NCBI GenBank assembly: GCA_002633005.1 | Contig: NMRA01000033.1 | Coordinates: 1,107,203-1,171,202 of the forward strand | Source: Phoronis australis | Taxonomy: Eukaryota; Phoronida; Phoronidae | Length of the DNA: 64,000 nt | Reading direction: 5' to 3' | Part shown: piece after piece, positions 21,001-31,110 of the stretch | Layout of the letters: each line of letters begins with the position of its first letter | Numbering within the stretch: position 1 is the first letter of the stretch | The notes under the pieces: model-generated | What the model saw: only the letters and a program-made list of their open reading frames with translations | Databases searched by the model: none | Told to the model about the DNA's origin: nothing | Made by a program: the position numbers and the translations under genes

Positions 21001-24000
21001 GTCCCAGATTGGTACCGGGACCATTGTGGGATCTGCCGTTTTCAACATTCTGTTCATTATTGCCCTTTGTGGCTTATTTGGGGGAGCGGTAAGTCGACCA
21101 GTGTCTTAATTGTCGTTCGCGTGCCTGTGATGTCCTGTGGTTGGATTTTTTCATGCAATTACAGACACAAAAGCAAAGCAACCGTGGTCATGTTATACAA
21201 TGTCTTCGTTCTGTTGGTGTTCTTAGGACCCCCTCACGGCACACCGAATGGAACTCTCACCACGGTATCGTATCCATTGTCTCTTTCTGTATACACTCAG
21301 ACCATGCACCGCGAGATTTTTTTAGATTTTTTACGTGGTAAGGATTTTTTGCGTGGTTAAAAGTACGCACAAGAACCCGTTTCGCGGAAGCAGGGCGCCT
21401 CGCACTGAATTTTTTCTTCTTCAGTGTTCGTGGAGCCGTCAAGGATTTTGCTTCCTTGCTAAGGGTTGTTCACCGTAGTACGCATCACCGCTGATATCAA
21501 CTTTAAAGTCTTACAGTGTGGATATAAGGTCAAAAACAAAGTCGAAACACTAATATCGTCTATGAGATGGCGAGGTAATACATGTATAAGCCACGTTTTC
21601 TCATCTGAAAGTGCCACAGGTAAAATATTTGACTGTGTTTGACCTAAGTAGTGGACTTGTACCTGCACGTGTCCCTGACACGATGACTAGCCATCATGAG
21701 GATACTCGACGATATTTTTGACAGAAGTTGCAGCTGGAAGATTATGATACCTACGCGTGCCTATTTAGAGAGTGCACCGTTTGTAGTGAAAAAGTCAACC
21801 TGTCGTAGAGTGATTTCCCGCATTTTATTTTGAAGGTGATAAAGCTGACCTGGTACCCGCTTGTACGAGATAGTATCGTGTACGCTATCAGCGTTGGTGT
21901 CCTTATCGTGGTTTTGCATGACGCAAGGGTTTACTGGTAAGATTTTGACTGCTTGTGTTGTCAAAAAATCAAACTTAAGTCTCGTGCACCGAGTACCGTC
22001 CTTTCGGAGCCTTCCAACGAAGGCTATTGATAATCATTTCTGCATTTTCTAACTGGTCAAAACAAGTGCAACCTGAAAAATTACCAAAATGATAAATTAT
22101 ATTTCAGGATTAGGAAATTATGTTAAGCTATAAAATTCTTGGTCATCCTTACCCCGAGAAGCCTGGAGTGGGCCAGGAAATCACGAAAACGCAAAATCAG
22201 GCAAATCTTCGCGAGATATCGCCATGCGAAATGGATACTTACATGTACCTATTTCACCATGGCCAGACTTTCGTCCTCCGGCATAGAACACTGACTGTCA
22301 GTTTTTACTTGGCGTTTTGCGTCAATATACATGTATTCATCGACAGATGCATCAAAAACCTGGGAATAAGCCCTTGCAGTACTCTACGCTTCGGATAACG
22401 TCACCTCGTCAAATGTGACCTGGCTAAATTCTCATGTCGCCAAATGGGAAATGAGTTCGCCAAAGCAAGGAAATCCCGTGGCAATCCTAAAAACTTCCCG
22501 TCGGTGTTCTTTTATTGAAAAACGAAGAATATTGGCAGATTGTGTGTACAAGGACGATCGTTTTCTCGTTCAGCTCGTCACCGAGAACCTGTCAGATGTC
22601 TTCAAGACAGAGTCATCACAACTCTCAATGCGACATGGTTACAACTCACAAAACTCCGACGACTTTGTGGCGAGCTGCTGATACTATAGTTTCAATGTCT
22701 TTGATTTAGCCCTGAATTGTAACCAATATTTCAAAACAGAATATTCAGTATCATTAAGCATGAAAACTTGCGGAAGTTTCCGTCAAATTTTCAAAGATGT
22801 TTGAAATATTTTGCTTTCTTTTCACACTTTTTTTCCTCTTGCAGGTACGAAGGGTTAATCATGGTAGTTATGTATGTGTTATACATAGTGCTGATGTACT
22901 TCAACCCACAACTCAGCGCATTTATGACACAAAAGGTAAACAAACTTTGTAAAGGCAGGGTTTTGTCAATTTCAAGTTTGACACCTTAAACCTGACGAAG
23001 GTCAATGAGAGAGAGAGAGAGAGAGCGTCCTTACCACTGAATCCATAACTCACATTACATATCACAGACTCTGCAGTGTAAAACGTGATACCAATATTTA
23101 TGTTATCCTTAAGGAGACAAGCGAGTGCAATGCATTTCCCGCACAAACGACGTTTTGGCATAAACTGTACTGTTTAGACGACCCCTGCAATCTACTCCAT
23201 TCACCGACGTCCTGGTAACCTAATCGATCGCATCTCCTGTCCGTTTCATCCAAAATAAAGTTTAAATCTTCGAGTTTGTACATCTCCACCTCAACACTAT
23301 CCATATTCGCCATTGTTCTTGAAATGAAACGATCTTAAAATCACACAGGCATCAACTTATAGAAACTTAGGCCCATTTATCGAATGCTGAGTTTGTGTAG
23401 GTGAAGAACAAGTATATAAGCCCTCAAACCTGGACAAAGGCACAAAGAACTAGTCGTTTTTGGACGAGTCAAGAATGTTTGTGACAACAATTACAGTATA
23501 TCCACAAACGGGATTGCAAGATAGCTTGAACGAATGCGGAATTACATGCTCGGAATTTCAACAAACCAAACAAATTAAAGCAATCGCAAAAACATATTGT
23601 CAGTTTCGGGAAAAGACCTACTTGATTTTGCACACAGTTGTGTTACATAGTCTGTTCATGTCAAATAATCAGTGCAGCCTCTCTGGGTGAGGTGTGTTCC
23701 CTAGATTCGACAAATGTTCGAAGCATCAACTACACAAATGTGGCGAAAAAGATTATTGGCCTCAAAAGTTTCCAAAACGGTCAACTGTGGTTCAAATATG
23801 GCGAACAGCGACTAACGGCCACAGTAAAAGTAAGAAATTGAATCTACGTGTATAAATTTGCATGATTTTAAGTGGGTACTTTAAAAGAGGAGGTTCAGAC
23901 TCGAGGGGAATTTTTATACGTAAGCTTTTTAGGAGTACATGATAACGTGCTGAAAATGAGTTTGGCATTGACTGCTTTAAATGTCATTTATGCAGCAGAA

Positions 24001-27000
24001 TTTGTTTATTTCACGAAAAACGTAGTCTCATGACCTGCCACACCGGGCATGCGCGCACCCGGGGGGGGGCTCGAATGAGCCCCCCCATTTGGCGAAGTGG
24101 GCAAAAAGGTCCGCCCCTGAGAGACAAAAAGTCCGAGAAAAAGGTAAAAAAGTCCAATAAATAAGCGCAAATGCGCATTTCGCAGTGGTCTTCCTTTTTT
24201 CAGTCCGCCCGCTCTTTTGATAGCAAATGGTCCACAACGCAAGGAATTCGAGCCCCCCATATTGAAGGATGGGTGCGCCCATGCAGGGTTAGACCTTGTT
24301 TCTACTTACCTTCGAAATTTTTCCAATACGCGCGTGAAAGTTGACATTTCGGTGGACCTGTTTGCTGAAATGTCTTGTCATCAACAATCTATCTAACTAT
24401 TACAATAGGGATTGCTTTTAGGTGAATGCTGTAAAAAATGGTGCAGCGATAACATTCCATAACAACGCGGCGGATGAGTCCACCAGTCTCATTTCTGGAT
24501 CGGGAGAGTCCAAGCTAAGAGTGGAATCAAGCGAGTGGCAGGGGAAATCACAGAGTGAAGGTAAGACGCGCTGCCAGTTGAAAGCCGTGGTCGTCTGTGC
24601 GGAACTGCGCTTACAAGCGAAACTTAAGCGCCATGCATCAGAACGAGAACCACTTGGGTCAAAAGGCCACGAATAGGGCATACACCTGTAAGCCTACACT
24701 GATTTTGCCCCTGTTAGACTCTGATTTGTCCAGTCGTTAATAAATTTTAGATATAAATAATTATAAGGTGTGTTTTAAGACACTTGTGTTATAAAACACT
24801 GTGAGTGATAAACATAAGTCAAAAGTTGTTTTTTCAATAATTAAAGCAAACCAACTTTTAAAAAGAGAACGTGGCGCCTTAACGCAAATTGATGTATGGG
24901 GGACATTTCCTGGGCTTATATGCGACATTTACGCGCATGCGCCAATATGCGAACCACTTGGGTGAAAGGCTACGAAAAAAGGCATTATTTCGGATATAGG
25001 CCCATGGGCTTAAATGCGCGGCAGTGACGATGAGAATAACGAAAGAAGGCAAATGGTTAGCCTAAAGTCGGTGTGTTTTACAGTGATAATACGGCGTGTT
25101 TGGGTTGAATGCACACTAGTCGTGAAATTAGAGGGTTCGCCTCTGGAACTGAGGTTCCTTTGTAGAAAAGTTAATGCGTACCAAACTAAAATCTAGAAAC
25201 ATCTTTCCTATTCGAGTATAACATGTTTGATGGTCTTCCGTTTTTTGTACTTTCAGATGACGAATATGAGTCTCCTTGGGAATTTCCCGATGGTATATTT
25301 TCCAGAATCTTCTGGATCATAATGCTACCAATGAAAGCCATAATATTCGTTCTCGTACCTGACTGTCGAAAGCCTGGTATCTGGAGAAAGTTGTTCATGT
25401 TGTCATTCCTTATGTCAGTCGTCGTCATTTCCGGGCTATCTTACGTCATGGTATGGATGGTTGCCATTATAGGTAGGTATTGTTCATTTTTGGCGTAAAC
25501 ACTTTCCAGAACCAAATGTGACCAAATAATTCAACAAAGATATTAAAGGTTGCAATGAGACACAATTTGGTTATGAGAAAAGCATGTTTGCGAAGCAAGT
25601 CATAAATGGCGGCTATGGTAATGACCACGTGGCGCGTGTCAATCTTGAGGAAAACGGCGGGAAATTTTGAGCAGTACTCAGTCCCAAGCATTTAATAGGT
25701 TGAATCTTCATCTGACCTACCTAGTCTTCAACTACGTGTAGTCACATATGTAAGTCCAGGCGAAAATACCTGTTTCCGTTGAGATTACATGGCCCGGAAT
25801 GTACTGACAGTCGCAAACAACACATTTAATGATTTTGCGAATAGTGGCTCAATTCTGCATCATAGCTCATGCTATTACGCATGATTTTCACTTAACCAAC
25901 ATGCATCCTTTTTCTTCTTCTTCTTCTTGGTTTAAGTGAAAACACTCTCTCCAGAGTATTATGTGACTGTATAATAATGAAGATTAAGAAAAACGAGAAC
26001 AACTATAACAGGTTTAAAAGGACATATATAAATTGTGGACGTCACTTCAGAGATTGGTTAACATAGCTAGATCGTTTACAGATAAGGCAGTCAGTATGCT
26101 GGTGCCCCAAACGGAGGCACCCCACTATGTTACTTCAGAAAGGCAGGTACATGTAGTTTGCTGACAAAGATATCAAGAGAAGGGACTGATGTAATGCAGC
26201 CCGGCAAGCTATTCCAGTCCGCGACTGTTCGAGGAAAGAATGTTTTATTTCCTGTAATCTGTCCTATTTATTGGAATACTATAGTTGGATGACGTTCTGG
26301 TACAGATGCTCGAGACAGTAAGATCTGCAATAGCGGCAACATCAGAGTTGGTGATCACCGACTTCTTATCATATTTGTAAATCATTTTCAGCCGACAGAT
26401 TTTGCGTCTGTGGCTGAGGGTGGGTCAGAGGATAGACGATTGAACCGTCTTGCGTCCCAGCGAGCAGCTCTCCTCTGTACTTTCTCTACAGCTGCAATGT
26501 CTTTATGAGTATAAGGGTCCCATACAGTAGAGGCGTATTCCAAGGTGTGTGGAACCATTGTTTTATGCGCAAGCTCCTTACATCGTTGGCTGCTTATACG
26601 CAAGTTTCGCCGAAGAAAGCCCAGAGTTTTATTTGCTTTCTTCTGGATGTTGAGAGATGGTAACGCCCAAATATTTAGCCTCCTTGACCGACTTTAGCGT
26701 TTGATTGTGAAGTACATAAGAAGTGGGCTGGATTTGGCGTTTTCTGGTCAGGGTGAGGGCAATACCCTTGTCTGGGTGGAAAGCCATAAGCCCCTTGTCC
26801 TTACACAGAGCAAGACTGTCTAAATCTTTCTGCAGAGCCTCTCTGTCAGTGGCTGAATTAGCAATGTTGTAACAAATTGTATCGTCAACAAATTATCCGA
26901 TTTTACCAGACAGGCGACGGGGAATATCGTTTATGTAGGGACAAACAGGGGCCTAATACTGAGCCTTGGGGTACCCCAGAATCCACAGGTATACTTGACG

Positions 27001-30000
27001 AATTCTCGCCTCTGACAACTACAGTTTGTTCATGGTCGTCCAGTTAGGAAACTTGAGATCCAGTTGTTAATGATACCTGATATACCGTATCGGCTTAATT
27101 TGTGGATCAGTAAGGAGTAGTTTAACTTATCGAAGGCTTTACTAAAGTCCATTATGAGAGCATCAACACCATTACCTTTTTTAATGTGCTCACTAATCTC
27201 ATCGATGAAGCCCAGCAGTTGGGTTTCACAAGACATTTTTGAATGGAATCCGTGTTGTTCCGGACATATGATGTTATTTGAGTGGCAGTGCTCTGAAGTC
27301 GTGTGGACAATTATGGTTAGTAATATAGGTCTGTAGTTCTCAGGTAAGTATTTTTCTCCTTTTTGAAAGCAGGGGTTACGTTCGCATTTCTCCAGTCAGA
27401 CGGGACAATGCCAGACCTAAGGGATGATTCAAATATGAATGTCAGAGCTGGGGCCAGTTCCACTGCATTGTTTTTAAGAATGAGTGGATGGATGTTATCA
27501 TGACCTGTAGACTTACTGGGGTTGAGATCCCTCATTAATTTCTCAACACCATGTACATGTACATGTATAGAGAGAGAGAGATAGCATTTGTCAAGTAGGA
27601 GACTGTACGTCAGTGTGTCTTGGGGCATCGTGTATGAAACTCGTCGGAGCTGAAGTTTACCTTGGGACTAATGGTAGCTTGAAATTGTTTATTGAGGAGC
27701 TCAGCTTTCTCCTTAGCCTCTGTGACAAGTCTCCCATGACCTTTTAAAGTTGTAATTCCAGTATTTTCAGATCTTACAGGCCTTATGTGAGACCAAAATT
27801 TCTTGTTGGGTTTGCTCACATTGTTTATGTCAGCATCTGTAATTAGTGATTCCATATCAGTAATCCCAGTGTTTTCTTCTTAGCAAACTATTTCTTTAAA
27901 ACGTTTTAATTCGCAAAGGGTGGCTGGATCTCCTATTAATTTGAAGCGCTTATATAATCGGTCTCTTCTTTTGATTAGGCCTTTGAGTTCCGGGTCAATC
28001 CAAGGATAGCTAAGTTTGGATATTGTACGGAACTTCGGGATGTTTTGGTCGACAGCTATTTGTAATCTTTGTTTGAACCAGCTGCACAAAGTCTCAGTGT
28101 TAGTATTTATGTTAAAGGAAGTGAAATATAAACAACGATTTCATTGGGTTCCTTACAAATTCCACTTGTTTTAGTAAGACAACTCTGGGAACCCAATGGT
28201 GATTATCGATTATTTCAGCTGTCACATAGGTCTCGGATTTTTGACTTTCGGATTCTGGTCAGCGCATCGCTCTAATATTTCCACTTTCCCGCTGCAAATG
28301 TAGTCATTTTTTCACTAACACTTTCCTTCCAGGAGACACGTGTGGTATTCCCGACACAGTAATGGGACTGACTTTACTGGCAGCCGGAACAAGTGTTCCC
28401 GACGCGCTGGCCAGCGTTCTCGTGTGTAGAGACGGTAAGAGTGGGGAGGCTTTGGTAATTTTCGATGTGGTGTACGTATCATTATACTGCCGGGTCAACA
28501 AATGTTCAGAATATACCTAATAAAGACCGTTTTGGTCGTATCTGCCGACGTACAAAATGCTACTGCCAACTAACTAGCCTAGCAGGTTAGTCACGTGACT
28601 TTCCACGTTGACTAGGACCTGACGTTATTCACTTGGGACAACATTTTTGATTTTCTAAGCAAGTGGTAAATGGGATAGGACTTGAGCCAGGCGGATGCCT
28701 GATTGGTATACCAATAGCCGCTATGAGTTTCAATCAATGATCAATGTTGTGGATCGTACAAAGTGAAGTCTACGAACAAGACTGTTTTATAACCAAGCCT
28801 AAAAATTCCAGTATAGTCTGTAATTTACTTAAACATGTTGATGGTACAATATTTGTCAGTTTCTGTACCACGTTATTGTACACATATATGTAAAGACAAG
28901 CTTGTGCAACGGATCTCCCAAACGAATCATATCTTGGAAGAATTTTTGGGCGACCCCGTAAAATTGACATTGTGGATATTCACAAAGGAGTCCTCGTAAT
29001 CATCTTATTCACGTCTTCAATACATTTCCTTCAATATATGTCTTATATCTTCAAGTTTGTACACTGCAAAATAATTCATTTCTCTTAAGCACTCTTGATT
29101 GGATAACATTTTACTGCTTTTTGTTCTTGAACTGAAATCAATTTTATTTCAAGACCACAAAAGCTCAACCAACGTCTGCTTTTCAGGCTAAAAATAAAGA
29201 TGTTTGTAAGCTTTCAAACGTGACAAAAGTCACTAGATGGAACCGATACATAGCATGAAAATAATATCCATAGACCCTATCGCTCAGTGGTAGCAGAGCG
29301 AACTTGGAATTATCCATGTTTATTCTAGAATATTTTATTATTTGGCGGCCGCCACAAAATAATTCATTTTTCTTGACTTCAAAATGGCACCATTGGGTTT
29401 CCGTATCAAATCATAAAGTCGAGAGAATGTTCCATCCTTCGTCTCAAGTTCAATGTAAGAATGGGGTGATCGGTTAAGAAGTGCGTTACCTAGATACATG
29501 TATGCTGAAAATGCTAAGTATCGGACTGTAAAAAGTGGCTAATTAGATGATTACTGCCCTGAAATATACATAAGTGGTCTCTTTGTAGTTCAGATATGGC
29601 GAACAGCGAAGTCAGTGATGAACGGCGTAATTTATCTTCGACGTGTACGTCAGCATAGTTTTACGCTGGAAAAAATTGATTCCCAGAAACAATTTTCTCC
29701 AGCGACCATGGCGGTGCGTTGCAGTAGTTGGAAGAGACGAGCGTCGGTTGATTCGTTGCTTAAGCTTGTGTTTCGGTGTGCTTTGATCAACACAATAACG
29801 TCATACAATTATTGTACCGAAGGAGCTCGTTCGAGACCGAGCTCTATCAGTCGTCCCATCCTTCGTAATCACATTCCTTCTTCCTTTGTAGGTTTCGGTG
29901 ATATGGCTGTCTCCAATTCTATAGGGTCCAACATTTTTGATATTCTCCTTTGCCTCGGTCTCCCGTGGCTGCTCAATAACACAATCCCAGGTCTGTCTAC

Positions 30001-30232
30001 TAACGGATTCCAAGAAAGCGAAAGTAACAGCCTCACTTTCACAGCCATAGCCTTGTTATCTACAGTGGTATTCCTGTTGGTGGGAATCTGGATCAACGGA
30101 TGGAAGTTGGACAAAAAATTTGGCTTTATTTGTATTTTTGTGTACGTGATTTTTATGACATTCTCCTGCATGTTCGAGTTAAACGTGTTCATTTACGTCA
30201 ACCCTGAGCCATGTCCAAGGAAACATTTCTAG
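17934..30232 (+). CDS. SLC24A: K+-dependent Na+/Ca2+ exchanger, NCKX3/4-like (9 exons, 525 aa)
   Basis: Exons 17934-18099, 19698-20015, 20985-21088, 21836-21936, 22845-22935, 24422-24560, 25257-25472, 28333-28434 and 29892-30232 join in phase to a complete 525-residue protein. NCKX proteins swap Na+ for Ca2+ plus K+ across the plasma membrane. Order: N-terminal signal anchor; alpha-1 repeat ([20 protein letters not shown], then [14 protein letters not shown]); helices up to [10 protein letters not shown]; a short Ser/Glu-rich cytosolic loop; alpha-2 repeat ([20 protein letters not shown], then [16 protein letters not shown]). The acidic residues of both repeats (PEL, VPD) and the Asp of SNIFD, linked to K+ dependence in NCKX2, are present. 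The tail [15 protein letters not shown]...ELNVF resembles NCKX3/4. Gene is convergent with ACLY and divergent from Vps62. Orthology to one vertebrate paralogue is not claimed. Confidence 0.93.
18362..18413. repeat. Tandem 31-bp duplication
   Basis: TCTAGTAGTAGGACTACGTC occurs at 18362 and again at 18393, immediately left of the foldback element. Confidence 0.85.
18428..18830. mobile_element. 0.4-kb foldback element with long inverted repeats
   Basis: Outer ends GGGCCCGGTCTC are inverted copies. Inside, each arm (about 150-170 bp) aligns imperfectly with the other: ACTCGAAA near both ends, TTTGGCA, GCGAACT.AAGATAA, and GCTCGA. The core is rich in ACTCGA/TCGAGT. No coding capacity; a non-autonomous foldback/MITE is the best reading. 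Confidence 0.7.
19698..20015 (+). CDS. SLC24A: SLC24 exon 2: TM1 and first half of alpha-1 repeat
   Basis: Encodes [16 protein letters not shown], a transmembrane helix, [13 protein letters not shown] and [20 protein letters not shown] with the cation-binding Glu. Phase 1-1, donor GTGAGT. Confidence 0.95.
20829..20903. repeat. 44-bp-period tandem duplication before SLC24 exon 3
   Basis: GACCCAG.GCATCTTCTCAA followed by GCCT..GCATTT occurs twice in the intron just upstream of exon 3. Confidence 0.7.
20985..21088 (+). CDS. SLC24A: SLC24 exon 3: second half of alpha-1 repeat
   Basis: Encodes [20 protein letters not shown] and [13 protein letters not shown]. Pyrimidine-rich acceptor, GTAAGT donor, ends in phase 0. 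Confidence 0.95.
21836..21936 (+). CDS. SLC24A: SLC24 exon 4: membrane helices
   Basis: [20 protein letters not shown] plus the helix [15 protein letters not shown]. The acceptor TATTTTGAAG is weak but the phase fits (0 to 2), and the content aligns with NCKX3/4. Confidence 0.9.
22845..22935 (+). CDS. SLC24A: SLC24 exon 5: helix before the cytosolic loop
   Basis: [20 protein letters not shown] then [10 protein letters not shown]. Phase 2 to 0, donor GTAAAC. Confidence 0.92.
22936..24421 (+). other. SLC24 intron 5
   Basis: Holds a GA microsatellite near 23007-23026 and a full MITE at 24048-24283. No other exon seen. Confidence 0.6.
24048..24283 (+). mobile_element. C/G-tract MITE, longest copy
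   Basis: 236 bp bounded by inverted ends CATGCGCGCACCC and GGGTGCGCCCATG, with inverted subterminal GGGGGGGCTCGAAT and AATTCGAGCCCCCC. Interior has AAAGTCCG and CAGTCCGCCCGC motifs shared with 7554-7731. No protein encoded. Confidence 0.8.
24422..24560 (+). CDS. SLC24A: SLC24 exon 6: cytosolic loop
   Basis: Hydrophilic Ser/Glu-rich loop ([19 protein letters not shown]). Poorly conserved in the family. Acceptor GCTTTTAG and donor GTAAGA give phase 0 to 1, fitting both neighbours. Confidence 0.85.
24647..24974 (+). repeat. Short dispersed repeat, two copies (GAACCACTTGGGT)
   Basis: GAACCACTTGGGT followed by AAAGGC.ACGAA occurs at 24647-24670 and 24951-24974, with loosely similar flanks, and inverted near 30751-30772. 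Likely an old repeat family. Confidence 0.45.
25257..25472 (+). CDS. SLC24A: SLC24 exon 7: end of loop and following helices
   Basis: Acidic [13 protein letters not shown], then [20 protein letters not shown], a conserved NCKX block, and further helices to VAIIG. Phase 1-1. Confidence 0.95.
26388..28089 (-). pseudogene. LINE reverse transcriptase pseudogene
   Basis: Remnant of a single pol ORF now split into at least five frames (about 28089-27880, 27855-27610, 27590-27317, 27236-27030, 26892-26388). The FSKAFD and FVDD catalytic blocks are readable, but the frame changes between them, so no active enzyme can be made. Confidence 0.85.
27550..27584. repeat. ACATGT / GA microsatellite inside the LINE
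   Basis: A CATGTACATGTACATGTA run followed by a GA run interrupts the decayed pol frame. Confidence 0.7.
28333..28434 (+). CDS. SLC24A: SLC24 exon 8: alpha-2 repeat, first part
   Basis: [20 protein letters not shown] then [10 protein letters not shown], with the second cation-binding acidic residue. Phase 1-1, GTAAGA donor. Confidence 0.95.
29892..30232 (+). CDS. SLC24A: SLC24 exon 9: alpha-2 repeat end, last helices, stop
   Basis: [20 protein letters not shown], remaining helices and the C-terminus ending EPCPRKHF with stop TAG at 30230-30232. Confidence 0.95.
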
Positions 30233-31110
30233 AACTCAACGATGCTGTTGGTTGAACTACATAAAAGCATTTACAGTTGTGCATTTTACTTGAATGGTGC
30301 TCAGAAGACACGGGAAGAGATCAAGCTATAACCCCGAGGACGGAATGACGTCAGTGGCAGGAACACTCGGGGAATGGAGCCAGTACATTGTACTCCGTGT
30401 TCATTCAGGAGAGAGGGTACAGCGTGTCAGACTAAGACATCTGAATTTCACCAGAGCAATGACCCTCGCCGCCAGATAGGAATTAAAGGGTAACAAACCC
30501 TGTTTTGAACTGTTACGTTACATTAACAACGACTTGCCTATTCAGCTCTCTAAAATTCACTTGAATAGCGTTCTGTAACCTCAAAAGTTTGGAGCACATT
30601 TTGAAAACCCCTTATTAAGTTTGCTAAACGGACGAGGGTGAAGAGTATTAGTTACACAATAACTCAGTGATGGGAAAGACCTCCCCTATAGAACCTTAAT
30701 ATCTACCGTTTTGCCACGCCTTTAGGCCCAAGGGCCTATTTCAGTTGCAGCTTTTTTACTCAAGTGGTTCGCATAAGTTTTACATATAAGCTCAGACCCG
30801 TACAGACGCCATAGGCCAACTGGTGCGGCAATACGGTATTCTGTGACACATGGAGTGTTTTTAGTGAAAACATTTTTTTATCATTACACTGAAAGGCCCA
30901 AGGGTGCATTAACGGGGACATAACGAAGACTGGTTGAAATACCAATCAGGGATTACATGTATTTTCATAGTACGGACTGCTAAGACTATAAGGATATCCA
31001 TCGGCCACTCTGTCCTAATATTTTACGTGACGAATTATTAGGGCTTTGGACGAAAGGGCCTAGCAAAAGACTGGATAGAGTAACAATGAACATGGAAATA
31101 AAGTTAATTG
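30233..31110 (+). other. Probable SLC24 3' UTR
   Basis: Non-coding stretch after the stop. An AATAAA at 31097-31102 is a candidate polyadenylation signal, giving a 3' UTR of about 0.9 kb. A dispersed repeat copy lies near 30751-30772. Confidence 0.4.

Larger units (their letters stand above)
26140..28110 (-). mobile_element. 5'-truncated, decayed LINE (Jockey/CR1/L2-like)
   Basis: Read on the minus strand, several frames in order give the pre-RT region ([29 protein letters not shown]), RT start ([36 protein letters not shown]), the FSKAFD motif, [15 protein letters not shown] (26892-26881), [28 protein letters not shown] and the C-terminal [18 protein letters not shown]...WDPYT. Multiple frameshifts and stops break it. 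The endonuclease is absent, as expected for a 5'-truncated insertion. It lies antisense to SLC24. Confidence 0.85.
25473..28332 (+). other. SLC24 intron 7, host of a LINE
   Basis: A 2.9-kb intron. It has a TTC microsatellite near 25911-25927 and an antisense LINE fragment (about 26140-28110). CATTGGGTTCC and GGAACCCAATG near 28143 and 28190 form an inverted pair. Confidence 0.7.

Noticed and set aside
29275-29310. tRNA-like 5' half (CGCTCAGTGGTAGCAGAGCG)
   Set aside because: The A-box region is near consensus but no B box or acceptor stem follows; at most a SINE fragment or chance.
23795-29610. Near-identical 20-mers (TATGGCGAACAGCGA) at about 23798 and 29595
   Set aside because: Flanks do not align, so I cannot tell a repeat family from coincidence.
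29615-29891. Open frame extending upstream of SLC24 exon 9 ([10 protein letters not shown]...)
   Set aside because: The upstream part is intron; a TTTGTAG acceptor at 29891 gives the phase needed by exon 8, and the family sequence begins only there.
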